Shown in pieces: positions 1-12,235 of a stretch of 64,000 nt of DNA. The translations under genes and the position numbers were made by a program. Each line of letters starts with the position of its first letter. The first letter of the stretch is position 1. The stretch comes from Triticum aestivum. Its lineage: Eukaryota; Streptophyta; Magnoliopsida; Poales; Poaceae. The notes below the pieces were generated by a model. That model did no database searches. It was given only the letters and a program-made list of their open reading frames with translations, and was not told the origin of the DNA. Where the stretch lies: the NCBI RefSeq assembly GCF_018294505.1, contig NC_057807.1, positions 165,581,582 to 165,645,581 of the forward strand, read 5' to 3'.

Positions 1-504
1 ACATCTTGTCGAGTTGCTTTGACTCATGACTTGGAGTAAAGCTTCTGTAAGATGGAATAACATACCTTGGGTGGTGGTGTTGATCGTGATCATGTAGTTG
101 AACTTATGTGGGTTTCTCAAGGTTGATGTAGCTCATCGAGAGTTGGGAGCACCACTTGGAATTTGAGTTCATCTACCTACATGGGTTAGTTTTTGCAAGG
201 AAGAGCACTTGTGTATCCAAAATGACAATCATGAAACTCAACATAGAATTTTTTTAAAGGATATGTTTGAATGGTTTCGTGCTTCCTTGTCTTCAACCAC
301 CATTGTGTAGAGACTTGGTGATGTAGAGACCGCTCAAGATGAGAGTGAGTTGCAATCTCATAGATTTAGATTCATCCAAGTACCTACACGGGTTAGATAA
401 CATGCAAGGTGCAAATATATCCAAGACATAAGATTATCATTGTAAGAGAAATATCAAGGATTAGTCATAGGATCATGTCTTGCATGTATCAAATGTAGTT
501 CCTA
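1..504 (-). other. Copia element, sequence downstream of pol
   Basis: This stretch follows the end of the Copia pol frame on the minus strand, so it should hold the 3' untranslated part, polypurine tract and possibly the start of the 3' LTR. I could not fix an LTR boundary, and the rest of the LTR lies outside the window. No other open frame of note is visible. The assignment rests on position only. Confidence 0.45.
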
Positions 505-1512
505 CTAAAAGTTTGAAGCATCAATGATGTTCAATTCACCTCTTAACCCGCAAAACACTTTCTCATCAAGTGGTTTAGTGAAAATATCCGCTAATTGCTT
601 TTAGGTGCGAACATGCTTAAGATTAATGGCCCCTTTCGCAACATGATCTCGAATGAAATGATGATGAACTTCAATATGCTTAGTTCGAGAATGTTGCACG
701 GGATTGTGAGCAATCTTTATAGCACTTTCATTGTCACAAAGTAATGGAACATGTTTCACATATATCCCATAATCTTTAAGAGTTTGGGTCATCCAAAGTA
801 ATTGAGCACAACATGAACCAGCGGCAATGTATTCCGCTTCAGCGGTGGATAAGGATACCGAGTTTTGTTTCTTGGAAGACCAAGACACAAGAGATCTACC
901 GAGAAATTGACAAGTACTCGAAGTGGACTTTCTATCAACCTTGTCACCGGCATAGTCCGAGTCGGAGTAGCCAACAAGATTAAAAGAGGCCCTCTTTGGA
1001 TACCAAATGCCAAAATTTCATGTATGGATTAAGTATCTCACTATCCTTTTCACGGCCTTAAGATGACATTCTTTAGGAGCGGCTCGGTATCGTGCACACA
1101 TGCACACACTTAGCATAATATCGGGACGCGAAGCACATAGATATAACAATGAACCAATCATAGAGCGATAAACCTTTTGATCAACCGGTTCACCATCTTT
1201 GGTCAAATCAAGATGTCCACTAGTAGGCATGGGTGTAGTCATACCTTTGCATTCTTGCATATTGAACTTCTTGAATAAGTCCTTGGTGTACTTTGTGTGA
1301 GAGACAAAGGTACCATCCTTAGTTTGCTTGATTTGCAAACCAAGAAAGAATTTGAGCTCACTCATCATTGACATCTCAAACTTCTTTGACATTAGCTTTC
1401 CAAACTTTTCACTAAAGTCAGGGTTAGTAGAACCAAATATAATATCATCAACATAGATTTGGCACACAAAAAGTTCTCCATTAACCCTTTTAGTAAAAAG
1501 AGTAGAATCAAT
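505..1512 (-). pseudogene. pol: Copia pol, C-terminal half (end of RT, RNase H)
   Basis: This is the C-terminal part of a Ty1/Copia polyprotein. The frame enters at the CACTA junction with IDSTLFTKR, passes the RT catalytic YVDD (1444-1455, IYVDDIIFGS), and continues through SRPDIMLSV and YSDSDYAGD into the RNase H signature LSTAEAEYIAAG. It ends near QLADIFTKPLDEKVF and a TAG-TAG pair (TAG at 505-507). Two stops interrupt a single frame: TGA at 1018-1020 and TAA at 601-603. The N-terminal half of RT lies 52.5 kb away at 54026-54940, because a CACTA element entered between the two. RT and RNase H copy the element's RNA in its virus-like particle. This copy cannot act on its own. Confidence 0.93.
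1510..1512. repeat. CACTA target-site duplication, left copy (AAT)
   Basis: The three bases AAT directly before the CACTA terminus recur directly after the right terminus at 54026-54028. Three-base duplications are normal for CACTA (En/Spm) elements. With one copy kept, the two Copia halves join in frame (GFEIGK then IDST). Confidence 0.92.
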
Positions 1513-1538
1513 CACTACAAAAAAATACACTTCTGTGA
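1513..1538 (+). repeat. CACTA left terminal inverted repeat
   Basis: It begins CACTACAAAAAAATACAC and pairs with 54000-54025 read on the minus strand (CACTACAAAAAAAGACAC). There are 23 matches over 26 bases. The CACTA core and length fit the superfamily. Confidence 0.93.
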
Positions 1539-2760
1539 TGATACGTGTTTGTCATAGTAGGTCGCGTTTTTTGGCATGCATGTACATCCATGACGAATTT
1601 ATGACAGAATCAAGATAGTCATATTTGTGCTGTCGTAGAAGTGTTCCATGACATTACCAAAATTATCATCACGGAAGTGTCCACTTCCATGATGATAAAT
1701 CGCGTGTCACAAAAGTGCTTTCGTCAAGGGTGACCGACATGTAGCATCCACCGTAACGGAATGTCGTTAAGCTATCGGTCGGGTTTTGGATCTGATAACC
1801 CGTTAACAGCCCTGACCAATGGGAAATTTCCACGTGTAAAATTCTTATTGGCCGGACGAAACACGTGTCAGCTCGTCAGTGGGTCAGATAGGCGCCTATG
1901 GTATGTCGACACGTGCCACGGCCCACCACTGGCCCATTTAGCTTACAAAGCCGGCCCGTTTGACTTGGTCAAAAGTTAACGGGCTGGCCCATGAAAAGCC
2001 TGTTAACGGTCTCTTCGCAAATAGCCCATTAGGCCCTAAAGGAAATCGGCCCAACAACGTCATGTGGGCCGTCGAATATAACACCAGCCCATTTCACTTT
2101 CGGCCCATGTATGGCCCACGACGTCTTTCGGCCCATATGAGGCCTTCGTATCTTTCGGCCCTTTACAGGCCCACGGTGACTCTAGCCCATAATGAACAAT
2201 AATTTTCTTTGTACCCGTTAATGGCCCGTGATTTACATGGGCCGTTTCCAGCCCGCGTTAGCTTTCGGCCTATTGACGGCCCATACATTCTTGGGCACCT
2301 TTTCGGCCCTCGATTAATTCCGGCGCGTTACTGGCATGTTCCCCTACTGGGCCAAATTTGGCCCATGGCAAGAGTCGGCCTGTTACTGGCCTCTTACCCT
2401 AATGGGCCAAATTCAGCCCATGGCAAGAGTCAGGTCGTTTCTGGCCTGTTAACCCGTTGCGCCGTTTCTAGCACCTCCTATATTCTGGCCCATTAATGAC
2501 CCGTTATGCCTGTGATAGAATTAAGCCTTTGCTGTCCTATGGCCTGTTAACGGCCCGCTACCGTGTTGGGCTGATACCAATTACGCCCGTTTACGGCCCA
2601 TGTAGACCCATTTATCTGACGGCCCGAGGCCCACCGATTCTACGGCCCTATTGGAGTCCCATTTATCAACGGCCCGTAGGAGACCCATGGATCATATGGG
2701 CCATAGGAGACCCGTGGATCCTACGGCCCGTATATGGCCCATGGTAGTTGCAGCCACTAT
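1539..2760 (+). repeat. CACTA left subterminal region
   Basis: Two zones are visible. From 1539 to about 1740 the motif family around CTTCCATGATGAT or its inverse ATCATCACGGAAGTG recurs, and related motifs stand just inside the right end at 53870-53970. From about 1910 to 2750 the sequence is packed with GGCCCA, GGCCCG, GGCCTG and their inverses every 15-30 bases. Clustered short motifs of this kind are the usual binding region for TNPA-type proteins in En/Spm elements; binding is inferred. The long open frames here follow from the motif repetition and are not taken as genes. Confidence 0.75.
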
Positions 2761-3079
2761 CAAACCAGGGAAAAAGAAGACGAGGAAATAAATAAGGCCG
2801 AAACTAACGCTAGGCTATTAAGGAGATTGCACAGATTACATCCACTCGGCATCAAAGATCGCCACCAGTGCAAATATAGGGAACACCCTACACTATACAA
2901 AAATGGCTTGCTGTTTTCTTCAGTCGGTGGCTACACGTTAAGAATAAATTTTGTATCGCACCAAAACAAATTACAACTATATAACAAAAGGAAGGTTGGC
3001 ATAAAACTTAACAGTCTAGCAGATAAATGCACCACCAGAAGTTCAAAAGCTTAGTTCGTTTGACCTGACTGTTACATTT
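2761..3079. other. Spacer between subterminal region and TNPA-like gene
   Basis: I see no domain or repeat here. By position it would be the 3' flank of the minus-strand TNPA-like gene. Confidence 0.4.
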
Positions 3080-5330
3080 TCATGTTGTATTGTCCGATGG
3101 AGCACCATAACCCTCACCTTCATTTCCCCTAGGCTCCTGAACAACATAGCAAATGTCTGATAGTCTGGTTTCAAAACCATGCATATCTTAACGACATCAA
3201 ACAATATCTCTCCTTGTTTCACAAAGGGTCTCTGTTAGGGAGTGGAATTGTGTCTGGAGCGCAGATACAACATTGCTTTGAGCTTGCATATCTTGATCAT
3301 GAGGCAGTTTGGACGATATTGCCTTACAACCAACCCAGTATTACGCAGGAACGTGCTTTTGGCACTGTTAGTGGATAGGTACTTACCCACTGCAGCAAGA
3401 GCTGACATTGCGGTTATAGGTGCCTCGCCACCTTCAGAAGGTGTCGGTTCCACCATTTTTTCCATAGCTCGCTGAAAAGTTGAGGTTTTACATTAGTAGT
3501 ACCAGAACAGAAGATATTAAGGAGACAGCAAAACCAAACAAAATTGCTTTGGTCTATATACATGACTTATTCTGGTGAACCCATGTAAAATATTAGTTGT
3601 ATTTTATTGCAAAGTACATAATAAAACCAGGTTCCAAACAATGACCATGTACCATCGCTAATGTATTGTCTATTTCTTCACATTGTATTGCGGGCTAAGG
3701 ATAAAGATACGAAGTTTATAATACGGTAAGCATAGTATGACATCATTCATATCACAAAACAACTGAGAACAGACAAACAGGCAATTGTAATGTTGTGTGG
3801 GCAAGTCCAGCATGGAACTAGATTACGGGTCAAGATCAAAAGAACATCACTCCTCTCTTTTAAATCTTGTAAGGTGCAATGATGCTAAGACAATTGTGTA
3901 TAAAATTGAAAAGAGTAATAGACATTGGCTGCAAACCATGCAGTTCAAGGCACAAGTCAGAGTAAGTAGTAGTTAAAAGGCATGAGGATTAAGGACTTAC
4001 AACAGCGGCTTTGACTGGTGTAGTCATGCCCTTCTTCTTGCTGGTTTGACAGTCCTTGAAGATTTCCACAGCAGTTGGTTCAGGTACTTTTTGGTCCTTG
4101 CGGGCTTTCCTCTGCATTTCAAACAAGTCAATATAGATATGATAATATGGTACAGCGAAAAGAGTGAAACAACAGCTAATTACAAGAGCCTTGCAGTGTG
4201 CAATATAGCTATGAGATCCTGTCGTCTGTTGGAATTTCAATTTAGTACGGTTGGCCTTGTTCTCTGAACAGTTCACCTACAAGAAGATAGATTTGTGTGG
4301 CACATGCGTAAATAGGACTTCAACATGTGATCTAATCACATATATATAATGTACCTGATACTTTGGATCAGACCAGTGCTTAACAAGGCCCCTCCAGTCT
4401 TCATCCGATATATTTTCCGTTGGAGATGTTTGGGAAAGTTCACTGTTAGCCTTCCCTTCAAAGTGAGTTTTCCTCAAGTTATACCGATACTGTCGCAAAG
4501 AAGACTTGAAAACATGGGTGCAAGCTTGTCTGGTTGCATCATCTTGGCTATCCAACTTGAACCTCATCTGTTGAAAATTATGGGAGTCTCATTATCAGCA
4601 ACCTAGAAAGTATGGGACAGAGCAAGACGATATTACTAGTTTCCATACATAAACATACTTGCAGATAAATGGTCGAGGAAGGTGTTGAACTGGGTTTCGT
4701 CTTTGTCATTCCTGTACTGAATCCATGTTGGGAGGATACGTACATAACACCTAACAGCAACCGCTGCCTCTGATACTAACTTGGCTGGCTTTGTAGCATC
4801 ACGTGGCCTTTTTAAACCTGCCTCAAAATGGATTTAGTTAACGTATCGAGGAATATCCCTAATGTTTCTTTCCTCTTGCGCCTAGGTGCTAGTCCAACAA
4901 CGAACATAGGAAGTGTTAGTGTACATCAAACTGTGAGACTACATATAAAGAAGCATGCAACTGTAACTTGACTCCAGCAACTACCTTCTTGCTGTTGAAG
5001 CTCACAAGGTTCATATGATATTGCCAACTTGTCTTGTGTCAAGATTGCTTGGGAAGTAGTGTCAGAAGGCAAGGGAGCTTGGGAATGTGCTGCTAGCTCA
5101 GTTGACGCACGAGTCAGTCGTGCAGCTGGTAGTACTGTGGTAGGTGTTGCAAGAACTAGGGCTGTCTCTGCTTGTTTGGTGGCAGCTATTTGTTTCTGGT
5201 TGGCTTTTTTTGCAGCTCATGTAGCATGGGATGCCGTGTTTGTAGAATTTTCCGCTGGACTTTGTCCTTCTATTGCACCATCAGTACCAGTAGAATCTGC
5301 AGGATTCATCCGCTTTTCATTCCCTGCCAT
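3080..5330 (-). pseudogene. TNPA-like CACTA gene (Ptta/En/Spm plant transposase domain)
   Basis: Six exons can be read on the minus strand. (a) About 4985-5330 starts MAGNEKRMNP, is Ala/Thr-rich and has an in-frame TGA at 5217-5219. (b) 4659-4817 includes KPAKLVSEAAVAVRCYVRI. (c) 4355-4567 includes SLRQYRYNLRKTHFEG and LVKHWSDPKYQ, the core of the plant Ptta/En/Spm transposase family. (d) About 4195-4276 holds NKANRTKLKFQQTTGS. (e) 4001-4111 holds AVEIFKDCQTSKKKGMT. (f) About 3080-3469 starts with EKMVEPTPSEGGEAP and continues after a frameshift near 3335 into a coiled-coil-like QDMQAQSNVVSALQTQF. Junctions b, c and e have clear AG/GT sites. Such proteins bind subterminal repeats and assist transposition. 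Nonsense and frameshift changes make this a pseudogene. Confidence 0.82.
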
Positions 5331-5399
5331 TATGTGTTTCTTCCTCTTTCTCTATGCCATGTTAAGTCAAGCCGACAAGAAAAACGAATAACAATTTAG

Positions 5400-7600
5400 T
5401 TCTTCAGAACAAATTGATGCGTGATGCAGACAAACTGAACTTTGATGTTAGACAACCACATGATAGGAGGATGTAATATGTATGAAAAACAAGACGGAAG
5501 AGATAACCAGAACTATGATGTGTAAACTAAGAAGAAGACATTTCACCAAATTAGAAGCAATGCAATGGAAGGTAGACACCATATGAAAGATGCTACAAAT
5601 ATCGCTCTACCAAGTTAACAGTGTCTCATCATAAATGGCGTTTAAACAAATGTGAAGCAGTACAAGAAATAAATCGTATGCAAGATGCAAACAACATCAC
5701 ACTACCATGTTAGAGGTATCTCATCATTAGTGCCATTGCATATTCACAACATTGCATATTCACAGCTTATGATGTGTAAACTAAGGAGAAGGCATTTCAA
5801 CAAATTAGAAGCAATGAAAGCTAGACACCATATGAAAGATGCAACGAATATCACTCTACCAAGTTAAAACTGTCTCGTCATAAGTGCCATTTCAACAAAT
5901 TAGTAGTACAAGCTAAAAAGAGTGTGAGATGTAACCTATATCACACTCCAAAGTCAAACGTGTCTTATGATAAGTGATTGCTGCAGGTTACACAACAGTA
6001 GTAATTTGATGTAAGAACATGGTGTGATAGATAGATATTGTATGTTCTAGAAACAGGAACACGTATCTTATTCAAGTATAATGTGTAAAGTAAGCAGATG
6101 GAATTCAACAAAATTAGAAGCAATACAAGCTAGACATCACACGTAACATGCAACCACATATAACAGTGCCAAGTTAGAGGGAGCACCGGTGATGCTGCAC
6201 TAGGGGAGATGTGCTCATCATAAACACAGCTTTGTTGAGTGTTTATGCATGTGTTGTCTTGGAAATCATCTTGGGGGTGTGGAGGAGTAGAAATTGTAGA
6301 GGCCCTCCATTCGGAAGGAGCACCTTTATCCACTGCCTTGCTAACTTCCTTCTGCTTTATTGATTTTGAATTGTCAAGTAAAACCGACAGGAAAAAGCAA
6401 TAAAATTCTCTCTTCAGAACTCATTCACGCATGATACTGACAATCACTACTTTGATGTAAGGAACACACATGATACCAGGATGGAATATGTACGAAAAAC
6501 AGGACAACATGGCATGTTCACAACTGTTTGTGTAAACTAAGCAGAAACCATTCCAGCAAATAAGAAGCAATGCAAGCTAGACACCACATGAAAGATGCAA
6601 CCAATATGACTCTGCCAAGTTAAAAGTGTCCCATCATAAATGGAATTTCAACAAATTAGAAGCAGCGCATGCTATAAATCACATGAAAGATGCAACTAAT
6701 ATCGCACTGCATATACTAAAGGTGTCTCGTCATATTGATTGATGCGGGATACAAAAAAAACAATAGTTTTATGTAAGGACATGCTTAATAGACAGATGTA
6801 CTATGTACTAAATAGAGGAAGGCATGTCACATTAAAAGGTATAATGTATAATCTAAGAAGACTAGCACATGCAGTTTAACCAGATTGGAAGAATTACAAT
6901 CTAGACACCATATGCAACATGCAACCACATATCACGCTGCCAAGCTAGAGCAAGCACCTGCGATGCTAGTGTAGGGGGAATTCTGTAATCAACTACAGAG
7001 CCACGTTCACTATCTTCATCTAGCATTTTTGTTTCTTGAGAATCATGTCGGGAGGCTGACGCTGCATTCTTTAAATGAGGAGTAGTCCCCTTGCCCGCCT
7101 GCCTCATCATAAGTGATTGATGAGGGATACACAAGAACATTAGTTTGATGTAAGAACATGGTTAATACACAGATGTACTAGTATGTACCAAAAACAGAAA
7201 GGCATGTCATATTCAAAGGTATAATGTGTAAGCTAAGTAGATGCAATTTAAAAATTGGAAGCAATACAAGCTAGACATCCGGCTGGTGTGGTGAGCATGA
7301 TCATCTAGGACCTGAGAGCCTGGTGGGAGGCGGGCTGCTTCGCCACCATCGCAGCTTTTTAGTTGGCTTCCAGGTGATGCCTATCTTTGCGGGGCTTGTC
7401 ACTGGCTCGGACAGTGCCCTGACTAGCTATTTGTATTTTGGTGCTCACGGGATGGTGGTTCATGTAAAAAATATCTTTCCTTATCTTAATAAAGACCGAC
7501 TTCGGCCTTTTGAATACAAGCTAGACACCATATGGAACATGCAACCACATATGACACCGTGAAGTTAAAGCAAGCACCTGGGATGGTGGTTCATGGCGAG
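5400..7600 (-). repeat. Diverged intron-like repeat units upstream of the TNPA-like exons
   Basis: A block built around CTAGACACCATATGAAAGATG followed by variants of CTACCAAGTTAA recurs near 5572, 5820, 6130, 6577, 6902 and 7522, spaced about 250-450 bases apart with much divergence. The copies sit just downstream (gene sense) of the putative exons listed for 6183-8653, so they appear to be duplicated introns. The first 850 bases (5331-6180) hold nothing else recognisable. Confidence 0.6.
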
Positions 7601-8653
7601 AGAGAGATCATCAACTCCAGAGCTACGTTTCCTGTCTCCATCTGCTGACACTACACCATTTAAAGTCTTGAAACGTGTCTGGCTTAGCCGCGTACCATGC
7701 TGGAGCGACTTCTCTCTTATATTTTGTGCTTCTGTCAAGGCAGGGTCTGAAATACCCTTGAATAAAAACACAATAGTTAGAGTATGGGTGAAGTGTGTGC
7801 AGAACTAGTGCACTGTAAAAGTAGCAGATAGCAGGTGGCTAAAAAATAAATGACAGGAAACATATGATAACTCTACAACATTGCATGGCAAACAAAATTA
7901 GATTCCACTCCATGTGATTTTGTAATATATGAGCACAGGAAATGCAGGTACTCCTCCAGCACACCACCACATGTGGTCATATCTAAGATAACAGTCGACT
8001 GAAAATAAATAGGTCAGTCGATTTTTTTAATGAACTGTCTGATCTATAAGGAACGGGAAGATGGCCTTCCTCTACCTCCCGCCAATCACTGTTGACGATC
8101 TTTCTCGAACCGCCAGCGACCACAAGCCCAGACCCCTACCTCCGCCGCCCCGCCCTCCCCTCGACCTCACACCACCGCCGTGCTTGGCAGCGTCCCCAGG
8201 CCATCCCTTTAATCCCGGCCGACCTCCAGATCGGGCGCCAGTAGCTCTAGGCCACACACGCCCCTAAGATAAACACCAAGGCGCTGCTTCCCCGGCATAA
8301 TAGGCGTACTAGCGCCTGTTACACCGGGGAATGCTTCCGTTAATTGGGAATCAACTGGCCAGAAATTGAAATTCAGGGGGGGCGATGGACCTCTAGCTAA
8401 GGTGAAATAGTATATGAGGAGAAACCTTGTGCATCGCAAGTTACTAGGAACATCTAGTATCAAGAAGAAGCGGTCAACTAGTGTCTTCTATGGGATGAAT
8501 ACCGTGCAAGCAGAGACGTAAGACTTGCATGAATAAGGGAAGAGGAGTACCATTTTTGGTTGCCGGTGTGGTCACCTCCACATGTCGCACTGATCTTCTT
8601 CTTTTTACCGGGGAAACTGATGTTCTGGAGGGTGCAGGCTTGGACGAACCCAT
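6183..8653 (-). pseudogene. Putative N-terminal exons of the TNPA-like gene, partly duplicated
   Basis: Three short open stretches on the minus strand end in the same kind of splice donor. About 7593-7749 holds LTEAQNIREKSLQHGTRLSQ and then SGVDDLSLAMNHHPR, followed by CAG/GTGCTTGC. About 6970-7090 holds RHDSQETKMLDEDSERGS and VVDYRIPPTLASQ, then CAG/GTGCTTGC. About 6185-6340 holds CVYDEHISPSAAS, then CCG/GTGCTCCC. A further candidate first exon starts at ATG 8651-8653 (MGSSKPAPSRTSVSPVKRRR) and contains a basic nuclear-localisation-like run. Whether these join the Ptta exons downstream is inference. They could also be leftovers of duplicated introns with chance open frames. Confidence 0.4.
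7278..7512 (+). mobile_element. Short LINE-like 3' fragment with 15-bp target duplication
   Basis: A 235-bp block interrupts the repeated intron unit and is flanked by identical 15-mers, AATACAAGCTAGACA, at 7263-7277 and 7513-7527. It ends with AATAAAG and CTTCGGCCTTTTG. A long target duplication plus a short 5'-truncated body is typical of target-primed reverse transcription by plant LINEs. No LINE coding domain remains, so a processed transcript moved by a LINE is an alternative. Confidence 0.6.
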
Positions 8654-10080
8654 GTCAAAATTGTTGACTGTGTTGCCGTGGCTGTATGTCAGCGCAGGGG
8701 AACCAGATCCAAGGCGGCGAAGGACGGCGTAGCAAGAATAGCTCCGGTGCGGTGGAGGGTGACAAAGTTGGAGTGGCAGCAGTGAGGCGCAGGACGGCGT
8801 GGTTGAACTGGCTCGGGTACGGACGGCTCGGCCTTGGCTTCAACTACTAGCCGTGGAGGGCGTTGCGGTTGAGGTTGCGGTGGACGACGATGTCGGGGTA
8901 TCGGCTACAGCATGATGGAGGAGGGCGGCGGTTGATGGGTGGGATGGGGTGGCGGATGGAGGACGCCGGGGTTTCGCGGTTGGTGGAGAGGTAGTTTTGG
9001 CACCCATGGAGTACGAATGGGGAATCGAACGGGTGGGGGAACCATGTTTCGGTCTAGGACGCGCTTGTTTTTGGCTTTTTTGAACAGAAGATGGGAGACG
9101 CTTGTTTGAAATTTGGGGAAAGTACAAACTTTGCCCCGCTTTTAAATTTCCGACCTACTACGGGTCGGGGGTAGGATGGTAATCCCAGGTGTCCCAAATA
9201 GTGGGCGGGAGCGATTTCGGCCACGCGCATGTGTGCTTAGGCGGCCATTGTGTATGAATGTTTTTCGGAGGCGGTTGCGTGGCGTGTAGATGAAGCTACA
9301 AACCTACCCCGGTTTAGACCTTTGGACGTCGGGCCGGTAGGTTTCACGGGTCGGAGTTATTAGAAAAGTAATTTCCTTGTACTACCAACATTGGTCTCAC
9401 GCGGTTTCGGGCAACTAGAGGCTCTTTTGGCGCTTCGTTCGAAATTTCGAAACACAAGAACTCATGTTTAGAGTACTCTTGAACTATGAGGATTGACCTA
9501 AATAGACAACGTTATATTTGACCTTGTATGTTTGAAAACCTCATTAAATTATCCGCTTCTTTTTGAAATTTTGACACTTGAAAATCCTATAACTACGATT
9601 ATTTTGGAATGGAGGAGCTAAATTTGAATCTATTTTATACACGACTACATATGCTATCATGTACAAAATCCGAGCAAAGATTGGTGCCCCCATAAGTTAG
9701 GTATGGTTTACAAATGCCATGATATCAAACTCAAATAATTGAATGGACTTCATGTTGAATTTGATTTTTTAAACCACCTTAAGTTGAATTCAAATGTATT
9801 CTAGTTCATAGGTAGCTATTTATAATGTCATTGTGTAACTTTCATATGTATAATGTGCTTTACACACACAAAATGAACTATACTCACGTTTATATACGAT
9901 TGCTAAAGCGATGCATTGTCTGGAGTTCAAAATACTAACTATGTGGATCAATTGTGTCGAATAATAACATAGACATGCTTAAATTCGATAGAATCTAGAT
10001 GTCAGATGGATCAATGACCACTCCTTACGCGAATTGCAAATATCATGATCCCATCCTAATATTTGGATACAATTTATATC
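8654..10080. other. Non-coding region upstream of the TNPA-like gene
   Basis: From 8654 to about 9350 the sequence is GC-rich with Pro/Ala/Ser/Thr-rich open frames on the minus strand (for example from an ATG near 9006), which could be an old 5' exon or leader. From about 9400 to 10080 it is AT-rich and has no frame or repeat I can support. It may be the 5' body of the Helitron whose 3' end is at 11879. Confidence 0.35.
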
Positions 10081-10084
10081 TTTA

Positions 10085-11400
10085 ATCAATGTGTACAGCA
10101 GTCTTTTACGTGTAGTTTCACTCTCCATCGGTGGTCTCTCACACATGCTCACACACTCTCTCCCGAGGTGTCTTTCTCGCACACATGCTCTAGATATAAC
10201 CCTCCCTCCCTCTCGTAACCATTTACAACTGTTTTCACTAACCTTTATCACAAGCACTCTTCCTCTCGCAAACATACACACGCACAATCCCCATCGACCC
10301 TTTCTATATACATGGACCTGCCTACGTGTCTCATGTACGCACATTATCTTTAGGCCTGTCTCTCACGCATTGTCTCACACCTCTCTTCCTAATCGACGAG
10401 TATGATTCTAGCAGAGCATTCTGTAGGATGCCCCTTAAAGTTAGGTTGGATGAATAGTAATATCAGAGATAAAGGGGTTACCTTAGTCCGAGAACCTAGG
10501 GTTACAAATCCTAGCCGGCTTTGTCAGTGGACACAGAGTCCTTCACAATTCTGCTATCTTTGTCTTGTACGACTAGTCATCCATGGGTCTTCCTAAATGC
10601 GTCACGGGCCGACCAATGTGGCGCAGGACGGAACCGAACGAAGGGCCTCACCTCGACCCACCGGACCTCACGCGGTGACACACCCTCTGCCCCCACGTCT
10701 CATTATCTTCTCACACCCACACATACCAACACAAACACCACACACACAGAAAATTTCTCCTGGTGCCTCTATTCCCTCCCCCCTTGCATATACACACTCA
10801 AGGGAATGGAATCTCTCGTCGTGACGTCATATTCGTCTCTCTCTCTCTAGACCACTCTCATTTCTCGTGCTATCTCTCCCACGCCCCCCCCCCCGTCGGC
10901 CCCTCTATCCATGCCTCTCTCGAATACGTAATACACACACATACCTCTCTAGGCCCCGCCAAATGCATCAACTACACATTCACACATGTTACATCACGTA
11001 CCCCATTGATCTAAAAAGCCCTCTCTTCACGTTTATTTCGCATACAACATTCCTTTTGAATAAAGTGTGGCCAAAAAATTATTTTAGAGTTTCTACATAT
11101 ATACAACATTACAAAGTTATATGGAGGAGTACGAACGCTAATTTGCATTGCATGGTGCCCACAATGATATTTATTCCGCACTGTGAATTTGTATATTTTT
11201 ATACTATATACAAAGTTAGTCATAATAAAGAGAAACGAAGAGCATCTCTCTCTCCATCGCATACCCCCCCCTGTACGCCCCTTTCACGTATGCACACAAA
11301 ACTATCTCCAGGTCCTCTAAAAGTAAGCCCCCAGAAAATTCACGCATGTTTCATCTTTCTCTCGCGATATATGCAATGACGATCATTGTATTTGAAGCGA
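10085..11400 (+). repeat. CT/CA-rich low-complexity region
   Basis: The region is dominated by CTCTC, CACAC and CTCTCACAC runs. A loosely repeated block reads AGGCCC, then A-rich bases, then a string like ACATTCACACATGTTACATC, near 10951 and 11310 (again near 12530 and 19215). Open frames here are low-complexity artefacts. It probably belongs to the Helitron body. Confidence 0.5.
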
Positions 11401-11639
11401 AAGCACGATACGTACATTGGACTTCAGAATCCACTCATTACGGTCACCATTTACGTTTAGTGGTTATTATACAGTCACGGGCTCACCGTACAACTCTGTA
11501 TTTGCTCATGACATGACTAGTTGACCAGTTAAACGCTCCACGTGGCACCTCTAGTGTTGCATCACATTATCTCACTACCATCGTGCCCACCTGTCGACTT
11601 GTATCTACTCTACATCTACACTCTTATAAAATACATAAA

Positions 11640-11879
11640 ATACACTCTTATAAAAAACAGAGTTGGTGATGATGGTGTGCCTGCCATCCTGCAATATAAG
11701 TCGTCCGATTTATATGTGATGGATAGGAAAGAAACCATGGCAATATGCAAAAAGGTACCCACACACCTCTCCACATTTGCAAATAAGGCCTTCCCTCGTT
11801 CATCCTTTTCTCTCACAAAGATAAACTAGTCATACAAATGCATCTTGATGTTACGTGCAACGCACGGGCATCTTGCTAG
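11640..11879 (+). mobile_element. Helitron A, 3' terminal part
   Basis: The end shows the Helitron signature: a GC-rich hairpin CGTGC-AAC-GCACG (11854-11866), about nine bases, then CTAG (11876-11879) followed by T. The last 240 bases match the inverted copy at 18938-19140 with many substitutions, which supports a mobile family with this end. The 5' TC terminus was not found, and no Rep/helicase protein is present, so it is non-autonomous. Helitrons move by rolling circle and make no target duplication. Confidence 0.72.
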
Positions 11880-12004
11880 TAAGAATGAAAACAAACGACA
11901 AAAAAATATTTGGACGATGGTTCGAAGTCATGACCGCGGGCACAGCGGACAAGGTGGCCTTGTATTGGTATGTTGAGCCGTCTGTTTTAACACACAGGAG
12001 CTGG

Positions 12005-12235
12005 TGTGGTGATTATACACATACGCACGCATGCACACGAACTGCGTCCACGCAACACTCACACAAACACATGCACCCACGCATGCACGCAACACTCACA
12101 CGTACACACGCAGCCACACACGCACGCAACACCACACACACGCATGCATGCACACACCAGTACACCACACGACCAACACACACTCTCACACTCAAGTGCT
12201 CAACCTACACGTGCATGCGCACACATTAGGCCCTG
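12005..12235 (+). repeat. CA/CGCA-rich microsatellite-like tract
   Basis: The tract is a mix of CACA, CACGCA and GCATGCA with no fixed period, and it opens several overlapping His/Thr/Cys-rich frames on both strands. None of these is a credible protein. Confidence 0.8.
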
